DNA of 64,000 bases from Cyclina sinensis (lineage: Eukaryota; Mollusca; Bivalvia; Venerida; Veneridae). Below are positions 47,201-56,400 of the stretch, in pieces; positions within the stretch are counted from its first letter, which is position 1; the number at the start of each line of letters is the position of its first letter. The stretch covers positions 23,343,770 to 23,407,769 of the forward strand of contig JAAONU010000002.1 of NCBI GenBank assembly GCA_012932295.1, in the 5' to 3' direction. Below the pieces are notes generated by a model. That model was not told where the DNA came from. It worked only from the letters and a program-made list of their open reading frames with translations, and did not search any database. The position numbers and the translations under genes were made by a program.

Positions 47201-47688
47201 GTAAATTTAGAGTTCGTAATAGTTTACGCAAGTTTAAAATACTAAATTATTAACGAATGCATTTTTCATGAAATATATTGCCGGGTATACAAGACAAGTT
47301 CGTCTACGTACAAAAGGAACGTCATCTTTCCGAAAGTTATCGCTTTACTTAAACTGTTCGTACCCCACAACTAATGACTGATTTTTGTGCGGTCATAAGA
47401 TAGCTTGAAAATGCCAACTGCGTTAATGTACCTAATTCAACATTTTAAAATAAAAATTCATGTAAAAGACTTGAATAGTTATAGTCATTAGTTGTGTTTT
47501 TTATTGAATGTTTTTATCTGTCAGCTCTATGTTACAGTGCCATATCCTGTTTGTAGATAAAACTATGTTCATTAACAATGTAACATTTTAAATTCATTAC
47601 CTTGAATAATATCCATTGAAATTAAATTCAACAGCAAGACCTGAATAGGTGAAATATTTTCTAAACTGTATTCACAGAACCGCAACAT
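37772..47688 (-). CDS. receptor C: CTLD/WSC-like transmembrane receptor, 10 exons
   Basis: The exons in transcript order are 47,601-47,688; 44,551-44,745; 43,957-44,078; 42,950-43,094; 40,766-40,897; 40,116-40,307; 39,780-39,921; 39,529-39,621; 38,600-38,708; 37,772-38,375. It is about 600 residues: signal peptide, CTLD first half, WSC-like module, CTLD second half, second CTLD, Thr/Ser stalk, membrane span, and a 200-residue tail with ~17 tyrosines. All junctions are in phase except exon 7, which seems one base too long (142 nt) and stops unless a base is ignored. Likely a cell-surface recognition receptor; ligand unknown. A poly-A signal lies 8-13 bp after the stop (37,759-37,764). Two introns hold minisatellites made from adjacent splice acceptors. 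Confidence 0.72.
38600..38708 (-). CDS. receptor C, transmembrane exon
   Basis: 109 nt, phase 1 to 2, donor GTAACA, acceptor 'tttatctag'. Encodes TDDDTGGM, then span YIALGVSVAALVITVAFIVL, then basic KRR. The acceptor and first 51 nt are the source of the 74-bp tandem repeat upstream. Confidence 0.85.
38658..39109. repeat. 74-bp tandem repeat of the TM-exon acceptor, 6 copies
   Basis: Copies start at 38,658, 38,732, 38,806, 38,880, 38,954 and 39,028, with a fragment at 39,102. The period is exactly 74 bp with very few differences. Each copy holds ~51 nt of the transmembrane exon's 5' end, its AG acceptor and the adjoining intron. Only the first copy (38,658-38,731) continues into the full exon. 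Confidence 0.95.
39529..39621 (-). CDS. receptor C, stalk exon
   Basis: 93 nt, phase 1-1, acceptor 'acatcctag', donor GTAAAA. Encodes a Thr/Ser-rich linker (WQTTTKDRSRLIPTSVPYSN), a likely O-glycosylated stalk. Confidence 0.75.
39780..39921 (-). CDS. receptor C, second CTLD, second half (apparent 1-nt insertion)
   Basis: Donor GTATGG. Frame reads VPERRNDQKLYGYLYKHKPG .. IKVQFTNSSAEKRVLCGK, matching AB and D exons. From the best acceptor (39,922) the length is 142 nt and the frame breaks near 39,905; ignoring one C restores it. The 5' boundary is therefore uncertain. Confidence 0.65.
40116..40307 (-). CDS. receptor C, second CTLD, first half
   Basis: 192 nt, phase 1-1, acceptor 'acgtttcag', donor GTAAGT. 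Encodes YRTWLNAANGCFSKSYAP .. SQLWTGCFKTLVTYKHDSN, the W..A..C..WTG pattern of a CTLD front half. Confidence 0.82.
40766..40897 (-). CDS. receptor C, first CTLD, second half
   Basis: 132 nt, phase 1-1, acceptor 'ttaaaaacag', donor GTGAGC. Encodes GDKDCLCLDPAIP .. YYWQGCATSLLSMCDN, the C..W..C..C ending of a CTLD. Same length as in D. Confidence 0.82.
40985..41052. repeat. 33-bp direct duplication
   Basis: 'acacaagaagaaaatact' with 'acaacgataccaa' occurs twice in a row just upstream of a (TA)n tract. Confidence 0.7.
41143..41221. repeat. (TA)n microsatellite
   Basis: About 39 TA units in a receptor C intron. Confidence 0.97.
41346..42415 (-). repeat. third copy of the GCTCACCTG..CAGGTGAGC repeat, inverted and truncated
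   Basis: Starts 'aggaccatgatggccctttt' 'atcgctcacctgag', the reverse complement of the 3' end of the copy at 22,652-24,305. The other terminus is missing. It lies in an intron of receptor C. Confidence 0.7.
42430..42748. mobile_element. 319-bp MITE with ~65-bp inverted repeats and TAA duplication
   Basis: Ends CGGTGGCACATAGGTGACAT at the left and the reverse complement CGGTGGTACAGAGGTGAAAT at the right; similarity continues for ~65 bp (GCACAACTC, TGCAC.TCTCTTT, TTATCTC). TAA flanks both sides (42,427-42,429; 42,749-42,751). A 3-bp TWA duplication fits PIF/Harbinger-type elements. No coding capacity. It lies in a receptor C intron beside the truncated repeat copy. Confidence 0.8.
42950..43094 (-). 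CDS. receptor C, WSC-like exon 2
   Basis: 145 nt, phase 0 to 1, acceptor 'tccttttcag', donor GTGATT. Encodes CFCLGDTWNTTK .. RCTHSCNHPLVACGF .. YLSIY, the CxC..C..C..ACG..SIY back half of a WSC-like domain. Confidence 0.82.
43957..44078 (-). CDS. receptor C, WSC-like exon 1
   Basis: 122 nt, phase 1 to 0, acceptor 'cttttgagcag', donor GTAATA. Encodes GCIEQENLFYTVPE .. HCFPRCGESKIVAVTKSR. Confidence 0.82.
44551..44745 (-). CDS. receptor C, first CTLD, first half
   Basis: 195 nt, phase 1-1, donor GTTTGT, acceptor 'tttccattcacag'. Encodes AFFVSNGSFQWSEAGIEC .. EEIWTGFYQVIRVFEYI. The acceptor and first ~33 nt match the unit of the adjoining 39-bp array. Confidence 0.8.
44730..47040. repeat. 39-bp minisatellite, about 59 copies, derived from the adjacent splice acceptor
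   Basis: Unit on the plus strand 'ctgtaaatgggaacatgccg' plus 'tcgtacatgtagaaaaagg'. The minus strand reads 'ccatttacag' followed by 'cctttttctacatg', i.e. an acceptor plus exon start. Proximal copies (44,980-45,360) are nearly identical; distal copies beyond ~45,900 are diverged. A 13-residue repeat (MFPFTAFFCIYDG) stays open for up to 291 codons. This is a by-product of the 39-bp period and is not supported as protein. Confidence 0.92.
47041..47600. other. receptor C intron, no feature
   Basis: Nothing recognised beyond the array edge. Confidence 0.4.
47601..47688 (-). CDS. receptor C, signal-peptide exon (candidate)
   Basis: ATG at 47,688, 29 codons plus one base, donor GTAATG in phase 1, which fits the next exon. 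Contains a hydrophobic stretch (IQVLLLNLISMDII). The only exon of this type found upstream of the array; the N-terminal part is longer and less typical than in D. Confidence 0.45.
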
Positions 47689-49221
47689 TTTAGACGAAGT
47701 AAATGTTTTACATCCAAATATTGTCAGGTTATATCTCAACACATCATTTCCTTGTTTGTACACGAGAGTACATTTTACCGGCTCGATTCAACATATATTA
47801 ACACATGTACACACGATACAACTTTGAGAGTGGTTTTTGTTTAATGTATGCCTGTAAAGTTCGTATCAAAATTTTGTCATTAGAAATTGTAAAAATAGTA
47901 ACAAGTTTACTATATACAACGTACTGACAGAAATAAAATTTTAAAAAGGATACTAATTAAGCTTAGATAATCTGTCTTTGTTTTAGGCTAGTTGTGCGTA
48001 TATTTGCAGTGTTACCGATGACTCATGCCGGCTGCTGTAAAATAGGATAAAATTTAAGATAAACTTAATTGCCAAAAACGCCTAAGAACTTGGATTTATA
48101 GTTACAGCAATAATTCTAGAATTCATCGTTGGTGACAAAAGACAATTATTGCACACAGATGTCCAAATCGACAGAAAGATTATTTTTCTCTTTTTGTGTA
48201 CATGTATAATTAATTTTTACTCGTGGAAATTGAGTGGAAGAACATGTGTCATTGAAACTAGAAATTAGACGTTTGTGCCATTGTAGGAAATTCGTCATTC
48301 AGTCATTGTACTGTCAGTTCAAAATGTGAAGTATTTTCTGATGTTAATAGGATAACGACAAGAGGCAGGACCAAAACATTTTACAAATATATGTAGCAAT
48401 CGAGTACTTTATTGTGCCAATCCTAAACTGTGTCAGGAAAAAAATAATCATCTGTTTGTCATGTATATACAAATGTACTTCATTCAATTTTATGTCAAGC
48501 CGAACCCGTTTGATTTTGCATCGTCTAAATCGAGACAATAATGTTATAGTTATTGCCTTAAAATTAAACTAAAACAGTATCTCTCAACTTCAGTCAATAT
48601 GACAAAATTATAGTCATTTGCAGTTGATATTTTCTAATCATTGTTTCTCACTTCCGTCAATCTGATTAAAAAGGCGAACATATATAAAATTATCTATTTC
48701 ACTGATATAATATCAACTTTATTATTAACCAAGAATACAATTTTTCTTGCTCTTACTTAAGTTAGACTAGTTAGTGTTGATAAAAAAGGTTACATGCTGA
48801 TAGTGTGAATTGATGTGAAATAAATCATTTTGAAAATACCATCCGAATGTGAAAGCTTTGTACATGGCAATCACTTTTCCTGTCTATGCTAATAAGTATA
48901 GTAGAAATAGAAGTACACACATTCAATAGACAATATGTTATGCCACTGAGTAATCACAAACGTAAAACTTACTCAAGTATGTACTATGATAAAAAGAAGA
49001 AATTAACACATATTGTTAAAATACATTTACTTTTCTCAATATTTTTATTGTATTTTGTAGTCTAGTACCGTTATGGATTCTCATTTTGGCTTTTATCACG
49101 AGGTTTACTTATAACCAAATTCTCACTTCTTGCGGCTGTAGTATCTCTGATTTAGTTTAGGATCATTGGTTTTGTTTTAGTTTCATTCTGATATCGTTTA
49201 GGTACTGTGGAGAGATACCAA
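47689..49221. other. between receptors D and C, no gene recognised
   Basis: AT-rich sequence that should contain the D 3' UTR and the C promoter. No domain or repeat family recognised. Confidence 0.4.
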
Positions 49222-49746
49222 TCAGGCGGACTTTATTGGATGAGGATCAGTTACATGATCTCCGCTTGTAACTTTCACTTTGACTTGGTCGAAGGTGTCG
49301 TAAGTTTTGTCTGCTTTCCACGAGACTTTATCGCCAGAAATGCAAATATGGTCATACGAACTGCCTCTATTAGTATAACATTTGTCATAGAGCTTCTCCG
49401 TAATTTCTATTCCATCATAACTTGAAGTAGATTTAGCAGTCGTTTGATCATTTCTTTCTTTCACATTGTTCACGTTTCCATCCCCAAGCCACCTGCTATG
49501 GTAGTTTTATCTTTATCACCATGGGCGAGCTTTTCAAGCAGGTAATAGTTGTGTTCGCAGACCTGAGATTTTGAGTTACTGATTTGTTCGTCATTAGGGC
49601 CGTCTATGATTGCTGTTAAATCTACGCTCACGTATTGGTTTGTGACGGCTTCATGTTGGGAACGGCGTAGCTCACAAGCTGGAAATGCTCTTTCAGTTAA
49701 ACTACTAGTCATTCGTGTTGCTGTTTTCGTTTGGAATTGTTTTCTC
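49222..49746 (-). CDS. receptor D, cytoplasmic tail exon (apparent frameshift)
   Basis: Acceptor 'tatcaccttag' (phase 2), stop TGA at 49,222-49,224. The first frame runs to 49,470 (NQYVSVDLTAII, NYYLLEKLAHG). A second frame takes over near 49,490 (GDGNVNNVKERNDQT) and carries TSSYDGIEI, KLYDKCY, SSYDHIC and KTYDTF. The SSYDxI motif is shared with AB. Confidence 0.75.
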
Positions 49747-50418
49747 CTAAGGTGATAAAAAAAGTTGCCGAAAATCTGATGACAAGCCTAAATTAGAACT
49801 GTTTTGAAATTATTTATAAAAAGTTGTTGTTTATTTCTGTTCTACAAGTATTATAATACACAGGCACTTGTGGTAAAACATTGTACTTGTTTCACATATA
49901 TGAAGACATAAGGCACTCATATACCAAGTTCGGTGCCTGTCTGAGAACGTTTCAATAATTGCTAAAATTCACTAATATGTCTTATAAATATAGAGATATA
50001 AATGTTTGTCATATGTAAACATTCAACACGCGTTGAATTACATCGCGCATTATTCTCGTTCAATGTATATCACATACAATAATGATGTTCTGCGACGCAG
50101 AAATGATTTATCTTCACGTTCATGTAACTCAAAATACCTGCTATCCTTGTCGTAACGAAACCCCAAAATTTCACAAAAGTTTCTTCATTTACACAATCTT
50201 TCGACAAACTCACTTACATATATAAGATAAGACTTGGAGATGCAATTATGTTTCGAATATATCAGTGACAGTGATTATAAAACATACCTTTTAATCCACA
50301 ATACGGCTACAGTTATCATAACCAGAATACCAACAGTGACCAGTACAACCAGCAATGGACCAACTGACGCATCTACAATTAATAAATCTGATTGTATGTG
50401 CGCCTTGAAATAATAAAT

Positions 50419-50470
<52 letters not shown>

Positions 50471-53400
50471 TATTATTATTATTATTATTTTAAATATCAT
50501 ATTTTATTCACAAAAAAACATTTGCATTTCATTAGTACACCATGTATGACATATGACATTCGTACACTGATATTTTATAGTTTTGAGTAAAGAATTATAC
50601 CTTTTATACTGCCTGCACACAGAACGTGTCTATTTGAATTGTGTTCTTCTGTGAACTTAATAATGTACTCGCCATCTTCTTCTGTCAAGAAACCATACTG
50701 TATCACACCAGATTCGTATTCAGCTAAAATACGAGTCGTAAAAGAATAAATTATGTTATGGCGAATCAGTCTGTGGCTATTGTAAAATCTAATAATCACT
50801 CAGGCTTACGTACAACATTCTGGAAAAATAAGTTATGCTCTTAAAACTTAAATGTATATTTGAAACGACTATGACAAGACTCTTATTATCTTTTATCAGT
50901 GTTAAATGGTGTATGTAAGTCTATTAATAAACAAAGATATATCAAAGAACTGAAGTTTGTCGTGTTTTCGCGTGGCGCCCCGCCATGGAAAGATACGACA
51001 GATTGCAGGCAAAAACACGTGATTCAAAATGTTGCGTGTTTTCACATGGCGGATTTCCGAACCACCAGGCGAAATCAAGATAAATTATAAGTAAAAACAA
51101 GACAGATAGAATGTGTCGTATCTTTGGTGGCGGGGCGAAAGGTCGCAACGCAAAAACTCGATAAAGTTATGATTTGTCGTATTTTCGCGTGGTAGGTTTT
51201 CACCCCGCCAGCAAAGATACGACAAACTGTTGGTAAAGACATAACACATAGAATGAGGCGTGTTTTCGTGTGGCGGGGCGAAAAGTCGCCTGGCGAAAAC
51301 ACGCCAAAGATACAATTTGTCATGTTTTCGCGTGGCGGATGTTTTCGCCCCGTCACGCGAAAAAGGTATTTTTATGTTTTCGCATTTTCGCCCCGAAAAC
51401 ACGCTCATACGACATGTCAAAAATCAGCCACCATAGACTTGAACTTTTCGTCATAGATAATTGAGACGATGAAATATGTTCATATCAATCTAACACAAGA
51501 AATATCTTTTCAAAACAATCTTGGTGATATTGGAAATTGTAACAATATTGTCAGCAATCCATTAGATGAGTCAGGTCAAAAGAAGACATGTTCGCCGATT
51601 AAAAATCTGCATTTCAACAGCAGGACTTCTCTCATATGTACCGCCAGAACAGCTGCCTTTCTACCCTTGGACTCAGTTATGCTCGCCTAAAACAGCTGCA
51701 GTTTTACTTTAGGAGTCAGACAAGTGTGCCTAGAACAGCAGCCTATCGACGCTAAGACTCAGACATGTACACCAAGAACAGCTACATTTCTATCCAAAGA
51801 CTCACGCATGTACTCCGAGGACAGCTGCATTTCTGCCCTAGGACTTAGACATGTACGCCGGAAACTGCTGCATTTCGACGCTAGGACTAAGACATGTACG
51901 CCGAGAACAACTAAATTTCTACCCTAAGACTCAGACATGTACTCCGAGAACAACTACATTTCTAACATAGGACTGAGACATGTACGCCGAGAACAGCTGC
52001 ATTTCTATCCTAGTACTGAGACATGTTCACCGAGAACAACTACATTTCTACCCTAAGACTGAGACATGTACACCGAGAACAGCAGCATTTCGACACTAGG
52101 TCTCAAACATGTACGCCGAGAACAGATGCATTTTGACACTAGATCTCAACATTGTACGCCCAGAACAGCAGCAACACAACACTTGGTCTCAAACATGTAC
52201 GCCGAGAACAGATGCATTTTGACACTAGGTCTCAAACATGTACGCCGAGAACAGATGCATTTTGACACTAGGTCTCAAACATGTACGCCCAGAACAGCAG
52301 CATTACAACACTAGGTCTCAAACATGTACGCCGAGAACAGATACATTTTGACACTAGGTCTCAAACATATACGCCGACAACAGACGCATTTTGACACTAG
52401 GAATCGACATGTACGCCGAAAACAACATACTGACTTGAACTTTTCATTATAAATAACTAACATGATAAAATATTCAATTTTCATCTTAAAGAAGAAACTT
52501 GGTGATAATGCAACTTGTAAAAATATCGTCAGCAACTCATTTGATAAGTCTCTAAGTCAGGTCAAACGAAAAAATGTACGCCGCGAAAATCTGCATTTCA
52601 ACATTAGGACTCTGACTGCCGGAAACAGTTGCTTTTTTACCCTAGGACTCAGACATGTACAAGGAGAACAGCAGCATTTTTATAATAGGTCTCAACATGT
52701 ACGCCGAGAATGGCTGCATTTTGACACTAGGATTTAGACATGTACACCTAGAATAGCTACATTTTGACACTGGGATTCAAACATGTACGCCAAGAACATC
52801 TGCGTTTCGACGCTAGGATTTAGGTGCGCCGAGAATAGCTAAATTTTGACACTGAGACTTAAACATGTACGCAGAGAACAGCAGCATTCCGACACCAGGT
52901 CTCAAATATGTACGCCAAGAACAGATGCATTTTGACACTAGATCTCAAACATGTACGCCGAGAACAGCAGCATTTTGACACTAGGTCTCAAACATGTACC
53001 CCGAGAACAGCAGCATTTTGACACTAGATCTCAAACATGTACGCCGAGAACAGCAGCATTTTGACACTAGGTCTCAAAAATGTACACGGAGAACAGCAGC
53101 ATACTAGATCTCAAACATGTACGCCGAGAACAGCAGCATTTTGACACGAGATCGCAAACATGTACACCGAGAACAGCAGCATTTTGACACTAGGTCTCAA
53201 ACATGTACACCGAGAACAGCATCATTTTGCCACTAAATCTCATACATGTACGCCGAGAACAGCAGCATTTTGACACGAGATCTCAAACATAACGCCGAAA
53301 AAAGCAGTATTTCGAAACTAGGTCTCAAACATGTACGCCGAGAACAGCAGCATTTTGACACTGGATCTCAAACATGTACGCCGAGAACAGCAGCATTTAG

Positions 53401-56400
53401 ACACTAGGACTTAGACACGTACGGCGAGAATAGATGCATTTAGACACTAGGACTCAGGCATGTACGGCGAGAATAGATCCATTTAGACACTGGGACTCAG
53501 ACATGTACGCCGAGAATAGATGCATTTAGACTAGGACTCAGACATGGACGTCGAGAATAGATGCATTTAGACACTCAGACTCAGACATGGACGTCGAGAA
53601 TAGATGCATTAAACACAAGGACTCAGAGATGGACGTCGAGAATAGATGAATTTAGACACAAGGACTCAGACATGTACGGCGAGAATAGATGTATTTAGAC
53701 ACAAGGACTCAGACATGTACGGCGAGAATAGATGCATTTAGACACAAGGACTCAGACATGGACGTCGAGAATAGATGTATTCAGACACTAGGACTAAGAC
53801 ATGGACGTCGAGAATAGATGCATTTAGACACAAGGATTCAGACATGTACGTCGATAATAGATGCATTTAGACACAAGGACTCAGAAATGTACGGCGAGAA
53901 TAGATGCATTTAGACACTAGGACTCAGGCATAAACGGCGAGAATAGATGCATTTAGACACTAGGACTCAGACATATACGGCGAGAACAGATGCATTTAGA
54001 CACAAGGACTCAGAAATGTACGGCGAGAATAGATGCATTTAGACACTAGGACTGAGACATTGAGGTCGAGAATAGATGCATTTAGATACTTGGACTCAGA
54101 CATGTACGGCGAGAATAGATGCATTTAGACACTAGGACTCAAACTTGTACGCCGAGAGCAGCTGCCTCTGAACAGTTGGACTCGGACATGTACGCCGAGA
54201 GCAGCTGTCTCTGAAGACTCAGACATGTACGGCGAGAATAGATGCATTTTGACACTAGTACTCAAACATGTACGCCCGAATCAGCAACATTCCAACACTA
54301 GGATTCGGACATGTACGCCGAGAGCAGCTGCATCTGAACACTAGGACTCAGTCATATACGCCGAGAACAGCTGCAGCTTGACACTAGTACTTAAACATAT
54401 ACGCCCAAATCAGCAACATTCCAACACTAGGACTCGGACATGTACGCCGAGAGCAACTGAATTTACTGATAGGAAGACTTGGTGTGTTGACTATTCTAAT
54501 CACTAGTTGGAGTTTCTGAAAATACAACTACTTCTAAAATTATTAATTTTTACCTTTCTCCTTGTATAGCGTATGGTGATATATTACGGGACTTCTTATA
54601 ACATTGGTCCACATTGTTTCATTTTTTTTCTGACTAGTCAGATTATTTGAAAATGGCAACATCAATGCTCCGGATGAAAAGCATTCAGTGGAAGCGTTAA
54701 TCCAAGAATGTTTTACTGACGGACTGGCTGTCACAAGATGTGTTCCAGCTTGAAAAGCAACTATAATAGTTATACTTTACACATATACTTGGGATTTTTA
54801 ACATGGTTTTATAATTCCTGCATAGGTAAAAATGACGTTCTTTCATGTACTAAGGTGAAAAACGTTTTCTTCAAGATACCCCTGTTCATGTACAATAAAA
54901 CGTATTAAAATAAATCAATTAACTGCCTATTTGTGAACAGTGATTTTTTTAATGTACGTATGTGAGGAGATAGGTGGTTATTTACATTTATCTAAGACGC
55001 GATGTTAGTTTCAGCGAAATGTTCGTTTTGGCGTGAAGACAGAATGGCATTCTGTTTTCCCTTTCCTGTTCCTGTATTAACCTGACTTAAATAAGTGATC
55101 ACTGATGTCATAAAACATTTTAAAGTTTGATTGAACATATCTGAATTCTAATTTTTAATTCAACTTTGACATATGTCGAGACAGAACTTGACATACCACA
55201 AGACAATTTTCATCGTAAATAGATTAACTTACAGAAGTCACATGCAACAGTATTTGAATCGTTGCAGTTTGCCCATGAAGACTGTTTTCTATGTTGATTG
55301 ACTTGAAGACATGACATGCTCCTTTCATTGCTTTGCATGTGTACATTGGCTTGGTTATGACCAGCTGTAATAAAAAAAGCCCTGTCGATTTTAAATTACT
55401 CTTCTAAATATTCGCGCTAAAAATCTTTTCAAACATGTATACATTTTATCTTATGAATTCTAGCTGAATCCTAAGAATCTGTCGTAAATACAATAGCAGA
55501 AATGTTATTTTGTATTATATTATATGCATTTAATTAGAAACAACGACATTGAAACAACAGCTTATAGTAAACTTTAGTAATTCCAATTACAACTCTCTAA
55601 TTTGTTTATAAAAAATCGAACTGAAATTCTAAGCACTTATTATGCTATGGTTAACCTGTAACCTCACTGTCAAATGATGAACAAAAAATACCAGAACATT
55701 GAAAGAAAACTAACATCGTTATTCCACAAACCTTGTTTTTAGATATGATATGTTTAAACATCATCTCCAGTTATTAAAAGTGTTTTGTAATTGTTCTAAA
55801 ACATAATTGAGGGGCATCTGTGTCATATGTCGTGTACACTTCAAGACTGAAATCTTCGTTTGTTAAATATAAGTTAGTGCAATTTTTGAATTTGTAAGCA
55901 AGTATGTGATATGTTGAGCAAATATTGCCTTATTTCAAAAAAAAAATATTTATTAAAAAAATAAAAGTAAAAAATAAAAGAGCAAGTTAAACGAATATCC
56001 ACCAGAGAATATCAATATTCACCTCGGTCAATATTTATACCTTCTGGTTGATATCACACCATATTTTACATTTCAGTTAATAATTGTATAAATGCAGTTT
56101 TTTGCGCCTGTCAATCAATAAGTACTTACAATTGTGTAAATTTTTGGCTTTGGTTCCTTATTTCCAAGTCGCCATTGATTATCCTTATCTGTTGTATTTC
56201 CTTTTTTTCAAGTCATGTATGAGTATTTAAAGATTATCGCAAACCATATTGGAAATATATAGAATAAGTTTGTTTTTCAGCAACTGTATTACAGTTTAAA
56301 CGTATTATGTTTTCGAGCATTTATCTTAGAAAAATTGTTAAGCTGTTATACAATGCAAATTCTATATATACGTGTACATCAAAAGGCAGTTCTTTATCAA

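Noticed and set aside
50291..50500. 69-codon poly-Ile frame
   Set aside because: Reads through (TAA)n/(ATT)n microsatellite; the true exon there is the 85-nt membrane exon in another context.
51075..51456. Frames of 64-111 codons on both strands
   Set aside because: Generated by the CpG-rich inverted repeats; no protein-like conservation.
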